Shown here: positions 48,514 through 56,092 of the stretch, one piece after another
How the letters are laid out: each line of letters opens with the position of its first letter
Position numbering within the stretch: the stretch's first letter is position 1
Source: Streptomyces sp. JH34
GTDB lineage: Bacteria; Actinomycetota; Actinomycetes; Streptomycetales; Streptomycetaceae
NCBI RefSeq assembly: GCF_029428875.1
Contig: NZ_JAJSOO010000001.1
Span: 4,712,001-4,776,000, forward strand
DNA length: 64,000 nucleotides
Direction: 5' to 3'
Translations under genes and position numbers: made by a program
The notes under the pieces: model-generated
What the model saw: only the letters and a program-made list of their open reading frames with translations
Database searches by the model: none
Told to the model about the DNA's origin: nothing

Positions 48514-50334
48514 CTACGCCGGGCGCCTCCTGAGATAATCCAGCAGCGCCTGGACGTCGGCTGAGTTCATCCCTGCCGCCATCGGGGCCTCGTCCTCCGG
48601 GTCAGCGAGCTGCTGCACCTCGGGGTCGTCGAGGATGCTGCCCATAAACTCCAGCTTCTCTGCGAGCCGCATGGAGACGACATCATCGACACTTCCCACC
48701 GCGGTGAGGACGGTGACCCGCGTCTCCGTGTCCGGAGCGAGGCCAAGGCGATGGATGCGGTCCAGGCTCTGGAGGAACCGGCCTGCCTGGAAGTCGCGGT
48801 CGACGTACACGGCGTCATGGCAGACCTGGTGGAGGCTGATGCCCTCGCCCAGGGTCGCCGGGTTGGAGATGAGCACGCTGCAGTCCGGGTCCTCGCGGAA
48901 GCGGCGCAACTCCTCCCCCCGGTCGGGAGTCCCCCCGTGCACCGCGGCGGGCTGGAACGGCGCGAGCAGCGCTTGCAATGACGTGATGCTCCGGACGAAG
49001 CTCGTCCACACCAAAGTCTTCCGGCCGACCGCGGCATTGGCGGAGACAATGGACAGTGTCTCCGTGTACTTGGGCGGCAGTTCGTAATCGGGGAGCTTGC
49101 GGAGTAGGACCGCCAGCGAGTCCCCCTCCGGGACATCCAGGGGCGGGACACGGAAGCTCAGCGGCTCATAGCGGGTCGAGCCGCCAACGAGGAGCGCCGG
49201 ACTAGTCGCGGCCATGAGCAGACGCAGGACTGCCTTGCCGAGTGCCTCGAAATCGCCCCGGTCGGCTGCTGCGCGCGGAGAGAACTCGCCGATCAAGGCG
49301 TCGTAGATCTCTCGGTGCAGGGGAGGCATGCGGAGAGGGCGGACGCGCAGGTCGACAGGCGGAAGCCCCAGTTCTGCCTTAGTTGTCCGGGTGTAGAGGG
49401 GGCGCAGTACCTGGCTTGCGTGGCCTAGGTCACCACCGTCCACGGCCTGGGTGACCACGCGCCGCCCGTGGCCGGGCCAGACGAAGGAGAGCAGGTTCTC
49501 CAGGTCCTTCGCACCGTTCGGTGCTGGGGTACCGCTGAGGATCATGCGCACGCGGCTGAGCGGTCCCAGCGCCATGCAGGCGGCACCGTAGACGCCCGCG
49601 CCGCCTAGCTTCATGCGGTGCGCCTCGTCAAGGATGAGCATGGTCGGGGCGGCCTTCAACCACTGCGACAGGCCGGCGAGCGCCCGGTCCAGCCGCTCGT
49701 AATTGACCAAAAGGACGTCTGCTGACGGAGGCATTGACTTGCCGAGCACCTGTACGTCCAGAGGCGAGGAGAAGCACTCCCGCGCCTCCAGTTGCCATGC
49801 CTCGTAGGCCGACTTCGGGCTGACCACCAGGATGCGGTTGACCGCTCCCTGCTCCCGCAGGGCGGAGAATACGGCCAGGGAGACGCGGGTCTTGCCGGCG
49901 CCGGGCACGCTGAAGTTGGCCCCGTGGCCGACCGAGAGCAGCCGGGCGATGTCCCGGAGCTGGAACGGCGTGAGAGGTCCCGTCCAGGCATCGCCCAGCA
50001 GGGCTGGCACCTCTTCCGGGGCAACGCTCTCCTCGCCCGGCGTGCCGTTCAGCAGCCGATCCGCCGTCTCCGCTGTGTCGAGCATCTCGCTGACAAGGAC
50101 GCGGAAGTCGTCCTCCCAGACCACGCTCTCGGGCTGCGGCCATGCCGCTAGGGAGCCGAGACTGGCCAAGAAGCTGTCTATAGGCACAGCGGCGGATAGT
50201 CGGTCGGTCATTCGGCCACTGGGGAAGCTGGCGATCATCTGCCCCAAGTCGCCGCGGCACTCGGGCACGGTCCTGAGCGCTGCTTGGGTGCGCGTGGTGT
50301 CGAAGCCGATCACCAGGCTGGGTCGGTTACCCAC
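48514..50334 (-). CDS. SNF2-family DEAH helicase
   Basis: A 606-residue superfamily 2 protein. A 120-residue N-terminal region precedes the motor: FQLRDIARLLSVGHGANFSVPGAGKT (Q-motif-like region and Walker A, 124-149), LILDEAHRMK (233-242), ILSGTPAPNG, then in the second lobe LISNPATLGEGISLHQ and SLDRIHRLG (about 525). The start GTG directly follows the stop of the ParB-like gene (TGAGTG), so the two are coupled. SNF2 proteins translocate on duplex DNA and occur in several defence systems. It is shorter than DISARM DrmD. Confidence 0.85.
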   Translation of the reverse strand: MGNRPSLVIGFDTTRTQAALRTVPECRGDLGQMIASFPSGRMTDRLSAAVPIDSFLASLGSLAAWPQPESVVWEDDFRVLVSEMLDTAETADRLLNGTPGEESVAPEEVPALLGDAWTGPLTPFQLRDIARLLSVGHGANFSVPGAGKTRVSLAVFSALREQGAVNRILVVSPKSAYEAWQLEARECFSSPLDVQVLGKSMPPSADVLLVNYERLDRALAGLSQWLKAAPTMLILDEAHRMKLGGAGVYGAACMALGPLSRVRMILSGTPAPNGAKDLENLLSFVWPGHGRRVVTQAVDGGDLGHASQVLRPLYTRTTKAELGLPPVDLRVRPLRMPPLHREIYDALIGEFSPRAAADRGDFEALGKAVLRLLMAATSPALLVGGSTRYEPLSFRVPPLDVPEGDSLAVLLRKLPDYELPPKYTETLSIVSANAAVGRKTLVWTSFVRSITSLQALLAPFQPAAVHGGTPDRGEELRRFREDPDCSVLISNPATLGEGISLHQVCHDAVYVDRDFQAGRFLQSLDRIHRLGLAPDTETRVTVLTAVGSVDDVVSMRLAEKLEFMGSILDDPEVQQLADPEDEAPMAAGMNSADVQALLDYLRRRPA

Positions 50335-51750
50335 TCAGCGTGTCTTTCCCGTGGCTTCGAGGAGCCACACCAGGCCGTCGCCGGGCTCGTCGACAGTCCG
50401 TCGAGCTTCGATGGCGAGCTTCTCCAGCCTCTTCCGCAGCTCGACGATGGCATCGTCGAAGGCGTCTTCGTCGAGGCTTCGCTGAGACCGGGAGAGGACG
50501 AGGTCCGTGACGCACTGCTCAATGCTGCGATTGGCGTCGGCGAGACGAGCTGGGACGGCTTGCTTGCGCTTGGTGATGCGGGCGTGGCGGCCGGCGTCGG
50601 TGATGGCTTCGTCCATCGCCTCATGCATGCACTGCAGGTCGGCTTGCACCGCGGTGATGGTTTCCGCCGACGCTGAGCTGCCCGACTGGGTGATCGCCCG
50701 GGCGCGGAGGACGGTATCCGTTAGGGCCTTGGCCGCGGAGACAGCCTGGCTGGGGCCTTGCACCGCACGTCCCAGACCAGGGATCGCGACGCCTCCCTGG
50801 GTGGTTGCGGAGGCGGTAACTATGCCTGCCGGCAGAGTCTTGGACAGATATGTGTCACTGAACTTGTCATTGATGAAGCGCACGTCCGTCTTGGCGAAGC
50901 CCAGGAGCATGGCGGCCAGGCGGTTTTCCACCAGCAGATCTGCTCGCTCGGGGTTGGCGCTGTACTGCTTTTCATAGGCGCGGTGCAGCTCGCGGAACTT
51001 CTCGGCCTGCTCCTCGAACGCGACCAGCGACAGCCGCTTTCCGGAACTCTCGCTGCGTTTGACCAGTTGGCGGATAAGGGAGAGGACCCATTGGTCCTGC
51101 CGGACCCGGGCAGCGGTGGTGCGGAAAGTGGCAGCGATGGCCGCGAGCGGAGTGCCTTGTTCGACCAGCTCCTCCACGGCGAGCAGCCGGTTGATGTACG
51201 AGTAGTCCCGCCGGTGCTCCTTGCGCAACTGCAGTGAGAGCTCGATGGCAGCGATGTCCCGCCAGTCGCAGGAAGGGGGCAACACAGCCACGCGCATGGG
51301 GTGGGTGGGCCCATGGAGCTCCAGGAGTGCGGCGCGCCGCGTGTTCCCGTTGACGAGGATGCCCTCGTGAGTGATCAAACCGGGAGCGGTCTGCCCGAAC
51401 TCCTTCAGACTGGTGGACAGCTCGTCGAACTCGGGGTCGGTCCTTGCCGGGTCGTGCGGTTCGACTTGCAGCAGACGGCCTAGGTAGGCCTGGCTCTCCG
51501 TACTCCAGGAATCGGCCTTGAGAGCTGCGGACTTCTCGGGGTCATGACCGGCCTGTGCACGGATCCGATGGGTCGCCGGGTTGTAGTAGAGGTCGCCGAC
51601 CTCCATCTCGATCACTTCGAGGTGCTCGGGCTTGCCCCGCCACTCGACGGTGAACGTCTCGCGGGTGCTGCCGCCGGCAGTGCTCTCTGCGAGTCGGGTC
51701 CGGACAACGGCCCGGTTCTCCTCCGCCCTCGGGGGCAGTCCGTAGTCCAT
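50335..51750 (-). CDS. ParB/Srx-fold protein
   Basis: A 471-residue protein from ATG 51750, chosen for GGAG six bases upstream. Residues 75-145 form the ParB-N/sulfiredoxin-like fold, ending in LVNGNTRRAALLEL (about 133-146), where the G-N-x-R-R box binds nucleotide in relatives. A helical region (EHRRDYSYINRLLAVEELVEQG) that resembles a ParB HTH domain follows, then long helices. It could be a CTPase clamp, a nuclease or a specificity factor for the SNF2 motor; the family does not decide. It is flanked by the HNH-like and helicase genes in one operon. Confidence 0.75.
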   Translation of the reverse strand: MDYGLPPRAEENRAVVRTRLAESTAGGSTRETFTVEWRGKPEHLEVIEMEVGDLYYNPATHRIRAQAGHDPEKSAALKADSWSTESQAYLGRLLQVEPHDPARTDPEFDELSTSLKEFGQTAPGLITHEGILVNGNTRRAALLELHGPTHPMRVAVLPPSCDWRDIAAIELSLQLRKEHRRDYSYINRLLAVEELVEQGTPLAAIAATFRTTAARVRQDQWVLSLIRQLVKRSESSGKRLSLVAFEEQAEKFRELHRAYEKQYSANPERADLLVENRLAAMLLGFAKTDVRFINDKFSDTYLSKTLPAGIVTASATTQGGVAIPGLGRAVQGPSQAVSAAKALTDTVLRARAITQSGSSASAETITAVQADLQCMHEAMDEAITDAGRHARITKRKQAVPARLADANRSIEQCVTDLVLSRSQRSLDEDAFDDAIVELRKRLEKLAIEARRTVDEPGDGLVWLLEATGKTR

Positions 51751-51821
51751 TGTCATCTCCGTTGTTCTCGTTTCTCTCTCTGCTCGGCCCACTTCGGTCA
51801 CTATCCGCATCTGCCAGATGC

Positions 51822-52502
51822 TCAGCCGAGGCCGAGCTGCTTGCGCAGATGGGCACGCGACTCCTCGGGCAGGGATCGGTAGTCACTCCAGAGCTGTTCC
51901 AGCCGACCGAACTGCCGCTCGTCGGCTTCCATCCAGCCGGACAGTACCTCGCGCTCGATGGAGCTGAGCGCAGCAGCTTCGCTGAGGACCCGGCCGAGGT
52001 CCGCGACCAGTTCCTTGCCACCGATGCGGCACCGCTTGCACTCGGTGATCAGCTCGGTCACCTTGGTCCCATCAGGCTTCAGGACCTTTCGACGTGCGAT
52101 GTCCAGTTGAGCGGCTTCGTCGGTGTCGGCATAGGGGTTACCTGGTGTGATTCCGCAGGAGCGGCACATGCGGCCATCCTGCTCGATCACTTCGCGTCGG
52201 CGCCCCGCGCCGATGGCTGTTGTGCCGGACCTCCGGGTGGCGCGGCCCGGCTCCCAGACGGGGTCCCCTCGCTTCACGAAACGCTGCTCGTGCGAGTCGA
52301 GGCCGTCGTCCTCCCGGTTGGTGGCGATAAGCCACCCGAAGTCTCGGAGGTCCCGCATCCGCCGGTCCACCTGGGACACCCCAGGGAACGCTTCTCGCAG
52401 CGCCTCCTTGGTGAAGGCCTCTCCCTCGCCGACCTCTGAGACCAGCCAGAGGGCAACCCGCTTCATCGTTCCGAGGCTGTCATCGCGCCACGACGGCGTC
52501 AC
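51822..52502 (-). CDS. Winged-helix plus degenerate HNH-like zinc protein
   Basis: A 226-residue protein. GTG 52502 has GGAGG 4 bp upstream. Residues 10-75 look like a winged helix (MKRVALWLVSEVGEGEAFTK, VSQVDRRMRDLRDFGWLI). Residues 100-165 resemble an HNH domain: EVIEQDGRMCRSCG and ECKRCRIGGKE give the four cysteines, but the expected His-His pair is replaced (DIARRKV). A helical tail follows. It may therefore bind rather than cut DNA. It is the first gene of the ParB-SNF2 operon. Confidence 0.7.
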   Translation of the reverse strand: MTPSWRDDSLGTMKRVALWLVSEVGEGEAFTKEALREAFPGVSQVDRRMRDLRDFGWLIATNREDDGLDSHEQRFVKRGDPVWEPGRATRRSGTTAIGAGRRREVIEQDGRMCRSCGITPGNPYADTDEAAQLDIARRKVLKPDGTKVTELITECKRCRIGGKELVADLGRVLSEAAALSSIEREVLSGWMEADERQFGRLEQLWSDYRSLPEESRAHLRKQLGLG

Positions 52503-52610
52503 AGTGCCTCCACTTCATGCAGTGTTCCGGTGCAGTCCTGAAGATGCATTTCAGGCCGCGATTCTTGCTCAGTATTAGCACGGGCGGCATTGCTTGCTCC
52601 AGTAGTTCCG

Positions 52611-52643
52611 GGATCTTTACGCCTCTCGTTGATGTAAAGATCC
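52611..52643. promoter_or_regulatory. 10-bp inverted repeat in an AT-rich divergent promoter
   Basis: GGATCTTTAC (52611-52620) and GTAAAGATCC (52634-52643) are perfect complements 13 bp apart. The 52503-52802 region is much lower in GC than its surroundings and lies between divergent genes, so it should hold both promoters. The repeat fits an operator for the HTH protein encoded to the right. Confidence 0.55.
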
Positions 52644-52802
52644 GTTTAGTTCCTTAAGTGGGCATTTATGACTTCATTATGATCGCCGCGTGAATACGTC
52701 ACTGTAAAAACGTCGGATCGCGCCCTGGTGTCGTAGGGAGGGGCTAGGCTTCCGGCGATCACGCAACTCTGCTGATCTCTGGCGAGCGAGAGGCTCCTTT
52801 GC

Positions 52803-53468
52803 ATGCCGTCACTCGGGTTGATCAAACGCTCCTGCGTGAGCGAAGCCGGACGGGAGGTGAGGTCTTTCGCGCTCGCCTTCCAAGATGTGATGCCCCGCGT
52901 GCTTCCAGGGGCCACCATGACCGAGAAAGCGCAGGCTCTCGGCGTCTCTCCCTCCTCTCTCTCGCACTGGCTGCATGGGCGAAGGCTGCCTCAGTCGGGG
53001 ATTTCGCATGCGTTGGAACCTTTGGTGCAGGCCGAGCGGGAAGGTGGAGAAGGCCAGGTCAGGCAGGATCTTGCTCGCCTCGAGGAACTCCTGGGGGCGG
53101 CACGGGCCGCGTCTTGTCGCCGGTGCACGGGTGGATGTGTCTGCGGAAGGAAGCCTCTCCAGGGGGACCGGCGCAACGACGTGAACGGTCATGTCGACAG
53201 GGATGACCGGCGCAACAGCTTTAGCGCTGGCGTGGAAGAGTCAACGCTCCCTGGACGCCTGGCGGCACTCCCTCCCGCTGAGCGGGCCGCCTTCTTATGG
53301 AGTTTGGGGGCGAGTCTCGGCGAGGATGAGATCGGTGCGCTGGCGGTGGCACTTGGGCGCGTTCGAATGCGTTCCGAAATGGAGGTGATCCTACATTCTG
53401 CGGGGTCCGCGGGCAAGGATTTCGTGAAAATTACACTTGCCGCAAGTATGTGCCCTAACGTGGAGTAG
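52803..53468 (+). CDS. HTH (XRE-like) regulator with a Cys-containing linker
   Basis: A 221-residue protein. Residues 35-65 form a helix-turn-helix (TMTEKAQALGVSPSSLSHWL, then HGRRLPQ). A CRRCTGGCVC cluster near residue 110 could bind metal. A conserved-looking C-terminal domain follows (LAALPPAERAAFLWSLGASL). ATG 52803 has GAGAGG about 9 bp upstream. It is divergent from the HNH-ParB-SNF2 operon and is its likeliest local regulator. Confidence 0.7.
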   Translation: MPSLGLIKRSCVSEAGREVRSFALAFQDVMPRVLPGATMTEKAQALGVSPSSLSHWLHGRRLPQSGISHALEPLVQAEREGGEGQVRQDLARLEELLGAARAASCRRCTGGCVCGRKPLQGDRRNDVNGHVDRDDRRNSFSAGVEESTLPGRLAALPPAERAAFLWSLGASLGEDEIGALAVALGRVRMRSEMEVILHSAGSAGKDFVKITLAASMCPNVE

Positions 53469-53682
53469 GGGTGATTCTCCACGTCATTTTGCGGCATGAG
53501 GAACGGGGCATTTTGTGTGCGACTCAGCGCCAGGCAGCGCTTGTTGTTTATCTGACATCTCCTGCCGTGCGCCTCCGCGCACGCGGAGCAGGGAAGGCTG
53601 GTCAGAGGCAGCGAACCGTGGCCCAACCTCCCCTGCAGGAAACCCCCTGCTTCAAATCGAATGCGATAAGGAGTCTCCGCTG

Positions 53683-53907
53683 GTGAATTATACGGCTTAC
53701 CTGGCCCGCACGGCCAGGAAGATCAAGGCTGCCTGGATGCGCAAGGAAGGTTCCGGCGGCAATGCCTTCTGGGGCTCGTGGCGCAAGGTCCGGCGCCGGC
53801 TGCGCTTCCTCCGCTGGGCGCTCGCGGTTCAGATCCTGAAGGGTGCCGCCTACGCCGGCGGCGCCATCGCGGTCCAGATCATCGCGGCGCGGTTCCTCAT
53901 TCACTGA
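53683..53907 (+). CDS. Small very basic membrane peptide
   Basis: A 74-residue peptide from GTG 53683 with AAGGAG 9 bp upstream. Residues 1-50 are rich in Lys and Arg (ARKIKAAWMRK, WRKVRRRLRFLRW). The C-terminus is one hydrophobic helix (VQILKGAAYAGGAIAVQII). Such a design could insert into membranes. It lies 214 bp after the HTH gene. The function is unknown; a toxin-like role is possible. Confidence 0.55.
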   Translation: MNYTAYLARTARKIKAAWMRKEGSGGNAFWGSWRKVRRRLRFLRWALAVQILKGAAYAGGAIAVQIIAARFLIH

Positions 53908-53989
53908 CGGCTGCCGCGCACCGCCGGCCTTCCTGGCTGCAATGCTCTGGGAAGGTCGGCGCTGCGTGAGCGGACGGCACGGCTGCAGG

Positions 53990-54112
53990 CGCATCTAAGA
54001 CTGTGTCCTGTGTGATGAGTCGGACGAGGCGCTTGTAGCGGCAGAGGGCGGCCGCGAGTCCGAGGAAGGCCAGGTAGTTGCGAGTGTGGCGTTCGTAGCG
54101 GTGGTTCAAGCT
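53990..54112 (-). pseudogene. IS5-type transposase C-terminal fragment
   Basis: The minus strand encodes NHRYERHTRNYLAFLGLAAA then CRYKRLVRLITQD, a typical end of an IS5-group transposase. No more of that gene is present. The fragment abuts a second remnant in opposite orientation, so two insertion events or a rearrangement occurred. Confidence 0.65.
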
Positions 54113-54122
54113 GCGGTAGCCG

Positions 54123-54945
54123 GTGAGCCAGGGGCGTCCGTGGCGTGATCACCGGCAGGTGATCGACGGGGTGCCGTGGCGGCCGCGGACCGGGGCTCCG
54201 TGGCGAGATCTGCCTGGCGTTACGGGCCTTGGCAGACCATCTACGAGCGGTTCGCCCGCTGGGAAGCGGACCGGACCTGGGCGAAGCTGCTGGAACACGT
54301 CCAGGTCCGCGACGAGCGGTAGGCCGGGTGCAGTGGACCGTCTCCGTCGACTCCACGGTTAACCGGGCTCGCCAGCACGCGGTCGGCGCCCGCAAAAAGG
54401 GGACGCAGACAGGGACGAACTGGAAGACCCGGGCTGCTCACAAGCGCGTCAGGCCCTCGGCCGGTCCCGGGGCGGGCTGACCACCAAGGTCCACCTTGCC
54501 GTCGATGGCCAGGGCCTCCCGCTGTCCATCATGCTCACGCCCGGCACGTCAACGACGCCACGGCCTTCGGCCAGGTCCTCGACAGCATCCGCATCTCACG
54601 CACCGTTGCGGGCTGACCCCGCACGACACCGGCACGGGTGCTGGGCGACAAAGCGTCTTCCAGCCGGGTGATACGCCACCTGCTGCAGCGCCGGGGGCAT
54701 CGTTGCCGCGATCCCCGAACGCCGCGACCAGGTTGCCAACCGCCGGCGACGTGGAGCCCACGGCGGCCGCCCACCCGCCTTCTGTAGGGGCATCTACCGC
54801 GACCGCAACGTGGTCGAACGATGCTTCGTCGGCCTCAAGTAGTTCCGTGCGAACGCGACCAGGTTCGACAAGCTCGCCGATCGCTACCGGGCTGGAATCT
54901 TCCTGGCGGCTCTGATCCTGTGGCTCCGAGAACCCGCTAAATGAT
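54123..54945 (+). mobile_element. Degenerate IS5-type insertion sequence
   Basis: Frame-hopping translation gives DGVPWRPRTGAPWRDLP, VSVDSTVNRARQHA, GLTTKVHLAVDGQG, NVVERCFVGLK and RYRAGIFLAALILWLREPAK in the order of an IS5-family DDE transposase. Several frameshifts and a TAG in place of a glutamine codon (after FVGLK, near 54839) inactivate it. Terminal repeats were not identified. It separates the HTH/peptide genes from the DISARM-like operon. Confidence 0.7.
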
Positions 54946-55072
54946 TATCTATCAGACAGGCCCTAGCGCAGTGCAGTTGGGGACAATCTGAGGCTGTCCT
55001 CCTCGGTAGTGCTGCTGTATCATGCCCAGCAAATGTGCTGATTTTGTGAACGTGCCGCACGTATAGGTCTAA

Positions 55073-56092
55073 GTGCGGCTGCAACGGGAGTCTAGGGTGG
55101 GACCGCCGGGGGGTCGCGCACAGTTGAGCGGGGTGCTGCTGTGCACAGATGAGAAGCGCCTTCCGCTCCCCGCGTGGGCAGTCTGGCTTGCTGAACTCGG
55201 CGCCTGGGCTGCGCAACTGGCGGCGCAAGGTGTCAGCGGCACCATCGCGGTCTCGGTTCCCGCTCGCGAGTTCGCCAGTGTCTTCGTTGGTTGCGGAGCT
55301 GTGTATGCGGCGTTTGAGCCGAAACTGGACACCTCGCCTCAAGGCTCACAATTCACCAGCGCCGCCGAGCTTGAACCGAGAAGCCATGTCGTTCGTCTTG
55401 TCTCAACGCAGAACACTGCTGGATTCGTAGGCATCCTCAATGAGGCGGTCAGCAAGAACAATCGCCAGGGTTACAACGTCGGTGGAAGCTGGATTCCGGC
55501 TGACAGATATCGGATCGATGTTCTTAACTGGCCGGATGAACCTGCGGAGTTCATGGGTCAGAGCCGCATTTTGGAGCGCATTGACATTCCGGTTGGTGCA
55601 GAAGGGCTGTTGCCCGGTGTGCCCGCCGACTTCTGTGGGTTCAGTGCCCTCCATTGCGCGATCATCGGCAACGGCACAGCCATACAAAAGGAGTCCGAGG
55701 CTCTGATCGCAACATCGATGGTGGCTGAGCCGGTGCCGCTCAGTGCTCTGCTCCGTCCCCGCGCCATTCGTGAAAAAGCGCGCCAGTTCCGCAGCCTGCT
55801 ACTCCCAGCGCGGGAGGACCCGGAGGACTACCGTGAACTCGTTGCCAGGCGGAAGCCCAAGGTGGTGATCCTGGACAGCGCGGCAACGGTCTGCCGGTGG
55901 CTCGGCGCGGAGATGGCGCCGGTCACGGTCGCGCTGGTCGAGCGTACGGCACCGTCTGGCGAAGCGGCGGCCGACGCCCTCAAGCGCTATCGGGCCAGAA
56001 GCCCGGAGGATCTGTTGCTTCCGGCGGATCTCGCACGAGTTCCCACTGGGATCGAGGTGATTGCGTGGCAGAGCAGAGCGGGGAACCCATGA
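55073..56092 (+). CDS. Unknown first gene of the DISARM-like operon
   Basis: A 339-residue soluble protein of no family I can name with certainty. The N-terminal half has alternating strands and helices (GTIAVSVPAREFASVFVGCG, GFVGILNEAVSKNNRQGYNV). The C-terminus contains KPKVVILDSAATVCRWLGAE and ELVARRKPK. No nuclease motif is obvious. The stop overlaps the next start (ATGA). The gene begins about 115 bp after the IS remnant, close to a likely promoter. It may correspond to the N-terminal part of a DrmE-like protein; this is weak. Confidence 0.6.
   Translation: MRLQRESRVGPPGGRAQLSGVLLCTDEKRLPLPAWAVWLAELGAWAAQLAAQGVSGTIAVSVPAREFASVFVGCGAVYAAFEPKLDTSPQGSQFTSAAELEPRSHVVRLVSTQNTAGFVGILNEAVSKNNRQGYNVGGSWIPADRYRIDVLNWPDEPAEFMGQSRILERIDIPVGAEGLLPGVPADFCGFSALHCAIIGNGTAIQKESEALIATSMVAEPVPLSALLRPRAIREKARQFRSLLLPAREDPEDYRELVARRKPKVVILDSAATVCRWLGAEMAPVTVALVERTAPSGEAAADALKRYRARSPEDLLLPADLARVPTGIEVIAWQSRAGNP

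Noticed and set aside
48514..50334. Calling the SNF2 protein DrmD and merging the NaeI island with the DISARM-like operon
   Set aside because: It is much shorter than DrmD, lies on the other strand and is separated by IS remnants, so a shared system is not supported.
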